DNA from: Rhizobium sp. Root483D2
GTDB lineage: Bacteria; Pseudomonadota; Alphaproteobacteria; Rhizobiales; Rhizobiaceae
NCBI RefSeq assembly: GCF_001426685.1
Contig: NZ_LMFB01000033.1
Location: 1 to 63,686 of the forward strand
DNA length: 63,686 nt
Reading direction: 5' to 3'
The notes beneath the pieces were generated by a model. The model did not search any database, was not told where the DNA came from, and saw only the letters and a list, made by a program, of their open reading frames with translations. Of the stretch, positions 43,892 through 53,115 are shown one piece after another. A program made the position numbers and the translations under genes. Numbering within the stretch: the first letter of the stretch is position 1; each line of letters opens with the position of its first letter.

Positions 43892-44731
43892 ATGATCGAC
43901 ACTGGGATGAAGTCGCCGACTGAAGGAGACAGTCACACACCCTACAGCAGATATGTCCAAACAGAAGTTCTCCATACGCTACAAGAACTTGTCAGCGACA
44001 GTCCTGCGGAACCTGCGTTTCTTGCCAATGTGCAAATCAGCGAAATCTATTGGGCGCTTATCACCCGTGAGCTACTGACAGCCCAAACGGAATTGCGAAG
44101 CGACAGGATCGCGGCGACCAATCGCGTTCTTCGCCGTATCGTCAGCCACATGGAAGCATTCAATGCAAACTGGAGATCTCTTTCTTGGCTGACGCCGGCC
44201 GAACTCATGCCCATCCTGAAAGGACTCAGTGCTAGGCACGGGAAAGACACCGCCCTCCAGGGTTGGGCGTTCCGCGAGATGGTGTTTCTGCTCGGCGTGA
44301 AGGACAGGCCCTCACTTGAGCATTTCGAGCCGCAGCCGCATCGGTTCAGGCAACTTTCCGAAAGACTAAGTTCGCCGAGCCTCTACGATGACATTCTCGC
44401 TGCGTTGGCTCGCGATGGAAAGCCGATCCCGCCGCAATACCTCACGCCCGATTATGCTGCGGTCTACGTGTCGAACAAGGAGATAGAGGGTGTGTGGGCC
44501 GAGATATACCGGGTAGACGATCCGGCTGATCATTGGCGTACACTCGCAGAGCTACTCGCCGATATCGCCGTTGAGTTCACCAACTGGAAATACCTGCATT
44601 TGATGGCAACACGACGAACCTTCGGTTCGCGACCGGCATACCACGGCGTAGATGCAATCCAGTGGTTGTTGCCGACCATGAACGAGATCCCTTTCCCTGA
44701 GGTTTGGTCTGCCCGCGGTCTGGTGGTTTAG
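43892..44731 (+). CDS. Tryptophan 2,3-dioxygenase superfamily protein, divergent active site
   Basis: A 279-residue all-helical protein with the layout of tryptophan 2,3-dioxygenase. FREMVFLLGVK gives R128, matching the substrate-carboxylate Arg. WKYLHLMATRRTFGSR gives H236 as candidate haem ligand, and FPEVWSARG closes the protein. The HQTSELW motif, whose His contacts the indole nitrogen, is replaced by VQISEIY (V47). The usual glycine-rich loop after the haem His is also changed. It may therefore act on another aromatic. AAAAAGGATGG precedes the ATG, and the GTCCA palindrome at 43769 links it to the quinone genes. Confidence 0.8.
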   Translation: MIDTGMKSPTEGDSHTPYSRYVQTEVLHTLQELVSDSPAEPAFLANVQISEIYWALITRELLTAQTELRSDRIAATNRVLRRIVSHMEAFNANWRSLSWLTPAELMPILKGLSARHGKDTALQGWAFREMVFLLGVKDRPSLEHFEPQPHRFRQLSERLSSPSLYDDILAALARDGKPIPPQYLTPDYAAVYVSNKEIEGVWAEIYRVDDPADHWRTLAELLADIAVEFTNWKYLHLMATRRTFGSRPAYHGVDAIQWLLPTMNEIPFPEVWSARGLVV

Positions 44732-44880
44732 TCGCAAGGTGCCACGACGAGCCGCACCGCAAGTCTCGGAGTTCGAATTATGAGTGGCCAGCTTTCGCTC
44801 ATACGCACGGACCCGTTACTCCAGCGTTTCGTCGTTTTTGCTGCACGAGTCGATCCATGCGCGATGATTTATACGAGAGC

Positions 44881-47001
44881 CTACAGATTCAATGGAAGCG
44901 TGAAAACAAATTTTGAGCCAGTCGGCTCATTACTCTGCACCCAAAGTCGCCCGCCGTGCGATTCGATGACAGTTCGGCATATTGCTAGTCCCATTCCCAT
45001 CCCCTGCTCTTTTGTTGTGAAAAATGGCTCGAAAATGCGGTCAGGAAACTCAACTCCTGGCCCAAAATCCGAAACCTCAGTTCGAATCGAATTATCAGAG
45101 TGCGAAGTACGCACGAAAAGCGATTTTCGGACAATGTCACCGTCCATAGCCTCCATCCCATTCAATATGAGGTTGATGAGAACTTGCTGAATCTGAACAC
45201 GGTCAATGAAGACATCAGGTATTTCGCGATCCACCTCGGCTTGTAGGCGAACGTGCCGACGGTTCGCACCATCTCTTACAAGACTCAATACCTCGTCAAT
45301 CACTTGCCCGTAGTCCGTGATTTGCCGTGCCTCATCAGAATGTTTGAACAAGGCGCGAATACGGCTAACCACGTCGTTCGCAATTTTCGCACTTGATACA
45401 ACTCGTCTAGCGGCAATTCTTGCGCGGTCGATGTTCGGGGGCTCTGCCGAAAGCCATCTGTCGCACACATCTGAACTGGAGACCAGAGTTGCTAGCGGTT
45501 GACCGATTTCGTGGGCGATTGATGCAGAAAGCTCCGCAAGGCTGGCGGCTTGGCTGGCTCGGGATAACTTCTCCTGCGCCACGCGAAGTTCTTCGTATGA
45601 GCGGACCTGTTCCTCAATGTCAAAGCAAATGCCGTTCCAGCGGACGATCACACCGTCGCTGTTTCTCATTGCCTCAGCGCGGGTCTCGACCCACCGATAG
45701 ACGCCGTCATGCCTTCGCAACCGGTGCTTCATAGCATATGGCTCACCAGTCAGTAACGAGTGAGTATAGCTGGCCTTCACAGCGGCGACGTCGTCGGGAT
45801 GAATAATCAAGTCAAGCGTGTCGTTTATCGGAGACGCTTTGGATACATCCTTGTCTGCAAGCCCGAATCCAAGATAGGCCTCGAGCTTCTGGCTTCGATA
45901 GATTGGTTTTCCATCCGGTAGGGAGGAATAGATAAGGGCTGGCAGCGCTCCGATAAGCTGTTGAAGCTGCCTCTCTCGTTCTCTTAAAGCTTCTTCGGTC
46001 TTTTTATAGACGTCCATATCCAACGAGGTGCCGTACCACCCTGTAATCCGACCCTGTCCGTCGTGCGTTGGACGGGCAGCAGTCCTTGCCCAAGCGTAAA
46101 TACCTGTCGCGCGTTTAATATGATACTCAGCGCTAAAAAGGCCACCTGTTTCCACAGCGTGACGCCATTTGGCCGCAACCTCATCGTACTCGTCGGGGTG
46201 CATCAGCTGTTTCCAACTCAGCTCGCCTTCGACCGTGGACGAATTGAGATCGTCGGGTGTCACCCCGAGCGTGGTTTGAGCGAATTCAGGGAGATAAAGC
46301 CATTTTCCTTGGGCATCCAAGGCCCACCCGTTACCAAAGAGATTTTCGATGACCTTTGCGGCGCGGACAGCCGGCAGTTCATCCGCGCTGGCGCTTTTTG
46401 ACGCAACTGCGGGAACTCCAATTTTTGGGGCTAGGTCATCGATGTCGACGCTGATCCCGTATCCGGGCTCCAGGCGAGTATCTGCCGACAGGTACGATCC
46501 GTCCGCCTGCAATTGGCGAAGCCGCAGGACCTGCGGCACTCCAGTCCAGAACGCACGCGAGAGCCCATACGCCGCCGCGCGCCAGTCATCGGGATGGATG
46601 GAGTTCAAGGCCGGAAAATTTGGCGGGAAAGTTGTGTCCATCTCCCCACGATCGGATCCATTCGCAAGAAACTTGTGAACCTGCCCGAGGTGCCGTGTCT
46701 GAATGATGTACCTCAGTATCATTCCGCTGGAGCCAGCCAAGGCAAACATTACTGCCCAAGACAACGCATACTGCTGGTTTACACCGACAATACTAATGGC
46801 CGTCAAACCTGAGACAACCAACCCAAGCGCACACATGACCATCAAAATGTGCACGACACCGCCTCGTGCAGCCAAAAAGAATGACAAGAATGGAGCTAGC
46901 AGACCAAGGGGAGAGCCGGCAGTCCAAGACGCGATTAATCCTGACGCTATCGTTGCGGCGACTAAGTAGGTCAACCGCCGCCGGACCTGCATTTCCCCCA
47001 T
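44881..47001 (-). CDS. PAS-domain sensor histidine kinase (orphan)
   Basis: A membrane sensor kinase of about 706 residues with the same design as the one at 11856: N-terminal hydrophobic segments (ASGLIASWTAGSPLGLLAPF and a second pair), three PAS modules, HisKA box SIAHEIGQPLATLV with H503 (numbered from the upstream TTG) and ATPase motifs DFGPGVEFPDRIFEPFF and GMGMGLAICRTVIESHGG. The ATG at 47001 was chosen because AAAGGGG lies at good spacing; a TTG 18 nt upstream is possible. No regulator is adjacent, so it probably feeds one of the FixJ-like regulators elsewhere in the window. Confidence 0.93.
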   Translation of the reverse strand: MGEMQVRRRLTYLVAATIASGLIASWTAGSPLGLLAPFLSFFLAARGGVVHILMVMCALGLVVSGLTAISIVGVNQQYALSWAVMFALAGSSGMILRYIIQTRHLGQVHKFLANGSDRGEMDTTFPPNFPALNSIHPDDWRAAAYGLSRAFWTGVPQVLRLRQLQADGSYLSADTRLEPGYGISVDIDDLAPKIGVPAVASKSASADELPAVRAAKVIENLFGNGWALDAQGKWLYLPEFAQTTLGVTPDDLNSSTVEGELSWKQLMHPDEYDEVAAKWRHAVETGGLFSAEYHIKRATGIYAWARTAARPTHDGQGRITGWYGTSLDMDVYKKTEEALRERERQLQQLIGALPALIYSSLPDGKPIYRSQKLEAYLGFGLADKDVSKASPINDTLDLIIHPDDVAAVKASYTHSLLTGEPYAMKHRLRRHDGVYRWVETRAEAMRNSDGVIVRWNGICFDIEEQVRSYEELRVAQEKLSRASQAASLAELSASIAHEIGQPLATLVSSSDVCDRWLSAEPPNIDRARIAARRVVSSAKIANDVVSRIRALFKHSDEARQITDYGQVIDEVLSLVRDGANRRHVRLQAEVDREIPDVFIDRVQIQQVLINLILNGMEAMDGDIVRKSLFVRTSHSDNSIRTEVSDFGPGVEFPDRIFEPFFTTKEQGMGMGLAICRTVIESHGGRLWVQSNEPTGSKFVFTLPLNL

Positions 47002-47019
47002 CGCCGACCCCTTTGCCAA

Positions 47020-47567
47020 CGGCCTTCACATCAGCAAAACAACTGATCAGTCCCGATCCACAGTTCAGCCATAAGTTAGCCCGCGCAACCAATTTGCTTC
47101 ACTGATGTCACACTACCCTGTACCCCTAACATGGATTGAGCCGATATATGAACTCCCACGGCAACATAAAAATTTGGTGGAGCAATATTGGGCGTTCTAT
47201 AGCGCCGAGCGGTGTCCCTGCCCTTCGGCATGCTGAGCGATAGGGTCGGCATGGCCCGCTAACGCTCGTTGTCGCTAGCACATAACCTGTTCGTGACGAT
47301 CGCTAATTTCGCGTTGACTTCCATCAACAGCGTCAGACAACCGAAAATGTTAAACTTGCGCGCAGCTAAGTCCTATTGCCAAGGTGTCAGCCCGATTCCC
47401 TTCAGCCTCGAGTGCTAGGTCGCCCGATAGCTCCCATCGTTCAGATCCTGCTCTATACGTGTGTTTAGTATGCATGCACGGCGCGATGAGACATTGTTCG
47501 GTGCATCCGATGCCGACGGAAAAATCGTAACGGCAAAGGGTCAAATTCAACTATCAGGAAGTAAAAA
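47020..47567. other. 548-bp divergent intergenic region
   Basis: It lies between the sensor kinase and the SPW-repeat gene. Apart from the operator-like site at 47455 I see no gene or strong structure. Confidence 0.4.
47455..47466. promoter_or_regulatory. Candidate FixJ/StyR-type operator near the SPW-repeat gene
   Basis: ATAC-GTGT-GTTT, which on the minus strand reads CTAAACACACGTATAG. On the plus strand CATTGT at 47492 is a poor -10; on the minus strand TATCGG at 47429 sits at exactly 31.5 bp. Direction is therefore uncertain: the SPW-repeat gene (102 bp away) or the sensor kinase (450 bp away). Confidence 0.45.
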
Positions 47568-47924
47568 ATGAAAAACGTAGTCCCGAGCAAAGGCTTGGAG
47601 TGGACCAACTTCATCATGGGCGCGTGCCTCGCGTGCTCCGCGCTCTTCTTCACGGAATTCCCCGCTGCCGTTTGGGATGCTGTGATTGTCGGTGCCATCA
47701 TCGCAAGCTGCTCCGCGGTAGCGCTCTCGCGCTATGGAGTCTGGACTGAGTGGGCGAACCTCGCTCTAGGATGCTGGGCGGCTGTTGCCCCTTTCATTCT
47801 GAAATTCGGATCGCTTGCCTCGCCGACGTGGATTCATGTGACTGTCGGACTTTGTGTCGCGTTGTTCGCATCGATCCAGCTCTTGGCTAGCAAGAAAAGC
47901 GAATCTGGTTCGGCCAACAGCTAA
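47568..47924 (+). CDS. SPW-repeat membrane protein
   Basis: A 118-residue membrane protein with two SPW-like repeats: EWTNFIMGACLACSALFFTE near residue 11 and EWANLALGCWAAVAPFILKF near residue 61. Each is followed by another hydrophobic segment, giving four membrane helices. The function of this family is unknown; it occurs widely in stress-related contexts. GGAAGTAAAAA precedes the ATG. Confidence 0.88.
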   Translation: MKNVVPSKGLEWTNFIMGACLACSALFFTEFPAAVWDAVIVGAIIASCSAVALSRYGVWTEWANLALGCWAAVAPFILKFGSLASPTWIHVTVGLCVALFASIQLLASKKSESGSANS

Positions 47925-48131
47925 CACCGATTTTCTCAAGAACACCGAAGCAATTGTCTCCGCGGTTAATGGCCAATGCCAAGTTCACAGCGGAGGCAAT
48001 CTAACAACCAATGGGTTGGATTATCCGCTCTCAGCGTAAGATCCTTCCTGCCCTTTCGGTCTTATCTGGTGGCTCAACGCAGGGCATTTAAGATCAAAGC
48101 AAAATATGCGCACAGATAGGAGATCGAAATC

Positions 48132-49301
48132 GTGGAGTTACCCCGCAAGGAGGCCTTCGAAACCCCCGAAGAAATCGAGAGGAAGATAGAGGCAGTTCCT
48201 TCCACGCCACCCGAAACAATTGGTGCCCAAAACGAAGCTATTGCCAAGCCTCGGAGCGCCAGAGTAAAAAAAGGATTGGGTGCGGTACTGCTCGTAGCCG
48301 GAGTAGCGTACGGGGCCTATTTTGGTCATCATTATTGGACCATCGGACGATTCATCGTTTCCACTGACAACGCTTATGTGAAAGCTGACTATACGACTGT
48401 CGCACCCAAGGTAGGGGGTTACATTAAGGAAGTGCTCGTTAATGACAATGACGTCGTGACTTCGGGTCAGGTCATTGCAACAATTGATGACCGAGACTTT
48501 CAGGCCGCGCTCTCTCAGGCGAGGGCAGAAGTTGCCGCAGCAGAAGCTGCGCTCACGAACGTTGACGCCCAGATCGATTTACAGAAGTCGGTAATCGGGC
48601 AAGCGAAGGCGTCACTGGATGCTTCTAAAGCTTCATTGGTGTTCGCGAAGTTGGATGCGTCCAGAAACGCACGACTGGTCAACAACGGTGCCGGTACCCA
48701 ATCCCGGGCCGAGCAGAGCCAATCCGTATTGGATCAAGCCTCTGCCGCGGTCGAACGCGATGAAGCGGCACTTATAGCTGCACAAAACAGGATTCCGGTT
48801 CTTCGCACCCAGCGTGATCAGGTCGGGGCGCAGCGGGATAAGGCGGCCGCGGCTGCTCAACAAGCCGAGCTGAACCTTTCTTACACGAACATTGTTGCAG
48901 CGGTTGACGGTACGGTGGGAGCTCGATCAATTCGTGTTGGTCAGTTCGTCAATTCCGGCACGCAACTCATGGCGGTTGTGCCATTGCAGTCGGTCTACAT
49001 CGTAGCGAACTTTAAAGAGACCCAGCTCACATTCGTGCGACCAGGGCAACGCGTGTTGATCAAGGTCGACAGCTTTCCAGATCTTGAGGTGAAAGGTCGC
49101 GTTGACAGTATTTCGCCTGCAAGTGGCCTTGAGTTCTCCTTGCTTCCTCCGGACAACGCCACGGGTAACTTTACGAAAATTGTCCAGCGCATACCTGTAA
49201 AAATTCTCATTGAGGATGATGACGCTGTCGGACGCCTCCGCGCAGGAATGTCAGTGGAGCCTGAGATCGACACGAAGGGCGAACATCTGGCCGCCAGATA
49301 A
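48132..49301 (+). CDS. emrA: HlyD/EmrA-family membrane fusion protein
   Basis: A 389-residue periplasmic adaptor of a tripartite efflux pump. It has one N-terminal membrane helix (VLLVAGVAYGAYFGHHYW, about 50-68), a lipoyl-like half (TDNAYVKADYTTVAPKVGGY), a long coiled-coil hairpin (about 115-235, alanine- and glutamine-rich) and a C-terminal beta-barrel (SIRVGQFVNSGTQLMAVVPL). It starts at GTG with AGGAG at 9-nt spacing. It couples the inner-membrane exporter EmrB, encoded next, to an outer-membrane channel that is not in this window. Confidence 0.93.
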   Translation: MELPRKEAFETPEEIERKIEAVPSTPPETIGAQNEAIAKPRSARVKKGLGAVLLVAGVAYGAYFGHHYWTIGRFIVSTDNAYVKADYTTVAPKVGGYIKEVLVNDNDVVTSGQVIATIDDRDFQAALSQARAEVAAAEAALTNVDAQIDLQKSVIGQAKASLDASKASLVFAKLDASRNARLVNNGAGTQSRAEQSQSVLDQASAAVERDEAALIAAQNRIPVLRTQRDQVGAQRDKAAAAAQQAELNLSYTNIVAAVDGTVGARSIRVGQFVNSGTQLMAVVPLQSVYIVANFKETQLTFVRPGQRVLIKVDSFPDLEVKGRVDSISPASGLEFSLLPPDNATGNFTKIVQRIPVKILIEDDDAVGRLRAGMSVEPEIDTKGEHLAAR

Positions 49302-49378
49302 GACGGGAAACCCGCTCTAATCCAACAAAAGTTCTAATTGCGAGGTGGATCCCAGGATTCGCCACGAGGAGATGAATC

Positions 49379-50995
49379 GTGTCCATCGGTCATGTAAAGG
49401 CGAAGAACGCCAGTGGTGTCCTAACGACATCGTTGCCACCTAGTACGCCGCAGATGAGTACAGCCCGGATGTGGTGTGCGGTGGTCGGATCTACTCTCGG
49501 GGCGTTCATGGCAGTGCTGAATATTCAGATTGTCAACGCTTCACTTGCGGACATTCAGGGGGCGATAGGTGCAGGAAAGGACGACGGCGGATGGATTTCC
49601 ACATCCTACCTGATAGCCGAGATCGTCGTCATTCCGCTAAGCGCCTGGTTGGCGAAAGTATTCTCGCTTCGTAAGTATCTTCTCGTCAACGCCATCCTCT
49701 TCCTCGCCTTTTCGGTAGCGTGCGCCTTCGCAACCAATCTTTCTCAGATGATTGTTTTAAGGGCGATACAGGGGTTTTCTGGAGGCGTTCTCATACCGAT
49801 GGCATTTACGATCATCATTACGTTCCTGCCAAAGCAAAAGCAGCCAATCGGCCTTGCCTTGTTTGCGCTATCAGCAACGTTCGCACCCGCTATTGGGCCA
49901 ACGATTGGGGGATTTCTCACAGAGAACTACGGTTGGGAGTACATCTTCTACGTCAATCTTGTACCAGGCTCAGTCATGGTCGCTATGCTATGGGTTTCCC
50001 TTGACCGAGGGCCGATGAACCTAAGCCTTCTGGCAAAAGGGGACTGGCTGGGGGTCGCGACAATGTCCATTGGTCTTGCTGCGCTCCAGACCGTACTTGA
50101 AGAAGGCAACAAGGAAGACTGGTTCGGATCAGAGTTCATAGTACGGCTCTCGGTAATCGCCACCGTCTCGCTCGCCCTCTTTATTGTCATCGAACTAAGA
50201 TCGGAGCACCCACTTCTAAACCTTCGCCTCCTTCTCCGGAGAAACTTCGGTTTCGGCGTCGTCGCCAACTTTCTACTTGGAATGACGCTCTACGGCTCGG
50301 TATTTGTGTTGCCTATCTACCTAAGCCGAATCCAAGGCTACAACGCTGAGCAAATTGGCTTTGTATTAGCTTGGACCGGCATTCCGCAACTCTTGTTGAT
50401 CCCATTGGTGCCCAGATTGATGAAGCGCTTCGACGTGCGGTTTGTCATCATAGTCGGATTTGCTTTGTTTGCAGTTTCGAATTTCATGAATGTTCACATG
50501 ACAAGCGACTACGGGAGCGATCAACTATTCTGGCCGAACATCGTTCGTGCCGTCGGCCAGGCTCTCGTTTTTTTGCCACTCTCCGCGGTCGCAACTGCGG
50601 GTATCGAGCAGGAAAATGCCGGATCGGCTTCGGCAATCTTCAACATGATGCGTAATCTGGGCGGCGCCGTCGGCATAGCTTCTCTGCAGAGCTTCTTGTC
50701 CAAAAGAGAGCAATTCCATTCGAATATCATCACGAACTCAATAAGTGTCTTTGACGAAGCTACGCGAACGAGCGTTTCAAAACTCACGGCGTACTTTATG
50801 AGCCACGGTACAAGTGACCAGGCAACTGCAATCCATACTGCAATCGTGGCAGTCGCACTGAAAGTACGTAAACAGGCTAACATTATGGCATTCAGTGATG
50901 CGTTCTTCGTTCTTGGCGTCGCGCTTTCGATTGCCCTTGTCGCTAGCATGTTGCTCAAAAAGCCTGATCATCTCTCGGGAGGAGGAGGTCACTGA
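49379..50995 (+). CDS. emrB: EmrB-type MFS multidrug exporter (DHA2)
   Basis: A 538-residue, 14-helix DHA2 transporter. Conserved segments include LGAFMAVLNIQIVNASLADI with the proton-linked Asp/Asn region, WISTSYLIAEIVVIPLSAWL, and ATFAPAIGPTIGGFLTENY (motif C). With the adaptor at 48132 it would export hydrophobic drugs, uncouplers or plant phenolics. It starts at GTG with GAGGAG upstream. Its stop overlaps the next gene by 1 nt (TGATG), placing an adenylate cyclase in the same operon. Confidence 0.93.
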   Translation: MSIGHVKAKNASGVLTTSLPPSTPQMSTARMWCAVVGSTLGAFMAVLNIQIVNASLADIQGAIGAGKDDGGWISTSYLIAEIVVIPLSAWLAKVFSLRKYLLVNAILFLAFSVACAFATNLSQMIVLRAIQGFSGGVLIPMAFTIIITFLPKQKQPIGLALFALSATFAPAIGPTIGGFLTENYGWEYIFYVNLVPGSVMVAMLWVSLDRGPMNLSLLAKGDWLGVATMSIGLAALQTVLEEGNKEDWFGSEFIVRLSVIATVSLALFIVIELRSEHPLLNLRLLLRRNFGFGVVANFLLGMTLYGSVFVLPIYLSRIQGYNAEQIGFVLAWTGIPQLLLIPLVPRLMKRFDVRFVIIVGFALFAVSNFMNVHMTSDYGSDQLFWPNIVRAVGQALVFLPLSAVATAGIEQENAGSASAIFNMMRNLGGAVGIASLQSFLSKREQFHSNIITNSISVFDEATRTSVSKLTAYFMSHGTSDQATAIHTAIVAVALKVRKQANIMAFSDAFFVLGVALSIALVASMLLKKPDHLSGGGGH

Positions 50996-52251
50996 TGACA
51001 AAAGCAGGAGGCAAAGCGACGGCCTACAAACAAGTTAAATCGAAAACCCGCGTCGATGACAATTCAAAGCGTTCTCTCGACCCCGGCTCGCTGCTATCGA
51101 TCCTCGAATGGCTTTCGGGAGACGAATGCCATTTGCTCGATGAAGCTGGCATGATAGCCGCATTCGGGAGGAGGCTGCGGCAGATAGGACTGCCATTGGA
51201 TAGGCTTACATTGCATTTAATGACATTGCATCCTGAAATTATGGGTCGGACCTACGCATGGGCCCCCGGCGAGCCGGTGGAGGTACATGACCGCGAGCAT
51301 GGAATGCAGACAGCGTTCGCGGCGACGGCCCTAAGAAGGGCAATAGATTTCCGGGAGACCTTGGTCGTCAGCGGAACCGACGAGACTTTGCCGTGGCTGC
51401 ACATCGACGTGTTCGAGGGCAGGGGGCTCAGTCAGATCGTCATCGCTCCCCTTTGCAATGCAGACGGCCCAGTCAGCGCCGTCTCGTTTGCAAGCAGGGA
51501 ATCTGATGGTTTCACCGTATCGGAAATCGGTATGATTGAGCGGTTGCTTCCCGCTTTGCGAAACACCTGCGAAATAAGGGTGATGCGCCAAGCCGAACTT
51601 TCACTGCTGGATACCTACATCGGCCCAATGACTGCCCGTCGCATTCTTGCGGGACGGATCCGGCAGGGGGAAGTCGAAACGATGGAGGCCGCACTTCTCC
51701 TTTGTGACCTCCGCGGGTTTACCGAGTTGTCAAACAGACTGCCCGAAGGAAAAGTGCTTGCAATTTTGAACGAGTATTTCGACTTGGCGGTCCCCGCAAT
51801 CACGCGAAGAGGAGGCGAAGTCCTCAAGTTCATGGGCGATGCTGTACTTGCGTTTTTTCCGCATGCGGACGTGAACGAGGCGAGCGAGAAGGCGCTTTCG
51901 GCTACAATGGAGATCATGGACCAATTAACTAGGGTCGTGGGCGATGGCGCGGGTCTCGAGGCCGCAATAGCCCTGCATTATGGAAAAGTCAGCTACGGCA
52001 ACGTCGGCTCGGGCCGACGCTTGGATTTCACGGTAATCGGTCCGGACGTAAACATGTTGAGCCGGATCCAAGCAGTGTGCGGCAGCCTAGGAATTTCCGT
52101 GTTGATGTCGAGCACGTTTAAGGAAAGGACCAGTTGTCGCATTGTTGACTCGGTTGGATTCCACCGTATGAAAGGCTTCAAAGAACCAGTGCAATTGTTT
52201 GCTGTTAAGACGACTTTTAAACACAACCAAAAGTACTTTGGACAGGTCTAA
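50995..52251 (+). CDS. Class III adenylate cyclase co-transcribed with emrAB
   Basis: A 418-residue cyclase with a variable N-terminal sensor-like half and a C-terminal class III domain. The catalytic domain has LLCDLRGFTELSNRL and GGEVLKFMGDAVLAFFP with the metal Asp residues, and GRRLDFTVIGPDVNMLSRIQ with the transition-state Asn and Arg. It is a paralogue of the cyclase at 26777. The start overlaps the emrB stop by 1 nt. Linking cAMP synthesis to an efflux operon is unusual and suggests that efflux and a cAMP response are induced together. Confidence 0.92.
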   Translation: MTKAGGKATAYKQVKSKTRVDDNSKRSLDPGSLLSILEWLSGDECHLLDEAGMIAAFGRRLRQIGLPLDRLTLHLMTLHPEIMGRTYAWAPGEPVEVHDREHGMQTAFAATALRRAIDFRETLVVSGTDETLPWLHIDVFEGRGLSQIVIAPLCNADGPVSAVSFASRESDGFTVSEIGMIERLLPALRNTCEIRVMRQAELSLLDTYIGPMTARRILAGRIRQGEVETMEAALLLCDLRGFTELSNRLPEGKVLAILNEYFDLAVPAITRRGGEVLKFMGDAVLAFFPHADVNEASEKALSATMEIMDQLTRVVGDGAGLEAAIALHYGKVSYGNVGSGRRLDFTVIGPDVNMLSRIQAVCGSLGISVLMSSTFKERTSCRIVDSVGFHRMKGFKEPVQLFAVKTTFKHNQKYFGQV

Positions 52252-52552
52252 CATCTCAGCCTTGAATTAGGAATTGCTTGGCGAGCACAACGGTGTTCCG
52301 CATCATCGGCTTGCTGCCGCAGGCCCTTTCGCTCCGACTTTGGCTGCCCACGAAACCGCGCATGCCCGGCATTTAAGAAACTGAACCGGTCTTCTAACAA
52401 GGAGGTCGCAAACCTTCCCGCCCTTCAGTATTAGAAGGAACCTTGGGTACTTGAATTGGCGGTGCCAGTACTCTTCCGCTCACATAATGGCATATGCGTT
52501 ACTGCATTAGGAACGAGCCAACGCGTAACCCTGAGGATGGCATCGTATCTGG
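52252..52552. other. Intergenic region between convergent genes
   Basis: No gene, repeat or clear terminator is recognised in these 301 nt. Confidence 0.4.
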
Positions 52553-53008
52553 TCAGTCCAATATGTCAGTGATAATCGAGTTGCGAATTTCCGAAAGCCG
52601 CAAAAGAGCATGCAGGTCCGATTTGCGTCTTATGAGGTCGGCGACGGTGTATTTGTCAAAGACCGCGACGAACGCTTTTGTGGCCTCGGACAATATGGGG
52701 GGCAGGCCACAAGCTGGCGCTATCATGCAGACCGAACAATCCAGGATGTCCGAAAGCCCCTCGGTGTGACGCAGGACGGCACCGATATTAATATCAGCGG
52801 CGGGACGAGCGAGCAGAATCCCTCCGTTCCGTCCACGAATGGACTGTACGAACCCCGCAGCCGCAAGGTCTTGCACTACCTTCATCAAGTGGTTCTGCGA
52901 GATAGCGAACGTGTCCGCGATCGCACGTATCGAAGTGCTCTCACCGTCACGTGTACCTAAGTATATCAAGACCCTGATCGCGTAGTCGGTATAGCGTGTG
53001 AGCCTCAT
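52553..53008 (-). CDS. nsrR: Rrf2-family nitric-oxide-sensing repressor NsrR
   Basis: A 151-residue Rrf2 regulator with N-terminal winged helix (RLTRYTDYAIRVLIYLGTRD, FAISQNHLMKVVQDLAAAGF) and three cysteines C91, C94 and C100 for an Fe-S cluster, close to the C91/C96/C102 arrangement of E. coli NsrR. NO destroys the cluster and relieves repression. It is divergent from the haemoglobin operon, and two canonical NsrR boxes lie in the 107-bp gap, so it almost certainly controls that operon and itself. Confidence 0.92.
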   Translation of the reverse strand: MRLTRYTDYAIRVLIYLGTRDGESTSIRAIADTFAISQNHLMKVVQDLAAAGFVQSIRGRNGGILLARPAADINIGAVLRHTEGLSDILDCSVCMIAPACGLPPILSEATKAFVAVFDKYTVADLIRRKSDLHALLRLSEIRNSIITDILD

Positions 53009-53041
53009 CTAACAGCCTGCGTCAAAACGTCCAAAGGAGCA

Positions 53042-53064
53042 AAGATGCATTTAGATCGCATCTT
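53042..53064. promoter_or_regulatory. NsrR box 1
   Basis: AAGATGC-N9-GCATCTT, matching the NsrR consensus (AAGATGCATTT/AAATGCATCTT). It lies 34 bp from the nsrR start and probably mediates autoregulation. Confidence 0.85.
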
Positions 53065-53079
53065 TTCCCAAAATATAAT

Positions 53080-53100
53080 AGATGCATATAAAATGCATCT
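53080..53100. promoter_or_regulatory. NsrR box 2
   Basis: AGATGCAT-ATAAA-ATGCATCT is an 8-bp-arm palindrome with the same AGATGC-N9-GCATCT spacing as box 1. It ends 15 bp before the GTG of the haemoglobin fusion gene. Confidence 0.9.
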
Positions 53101-53115
53101 ATTAGGAGCGATAAT

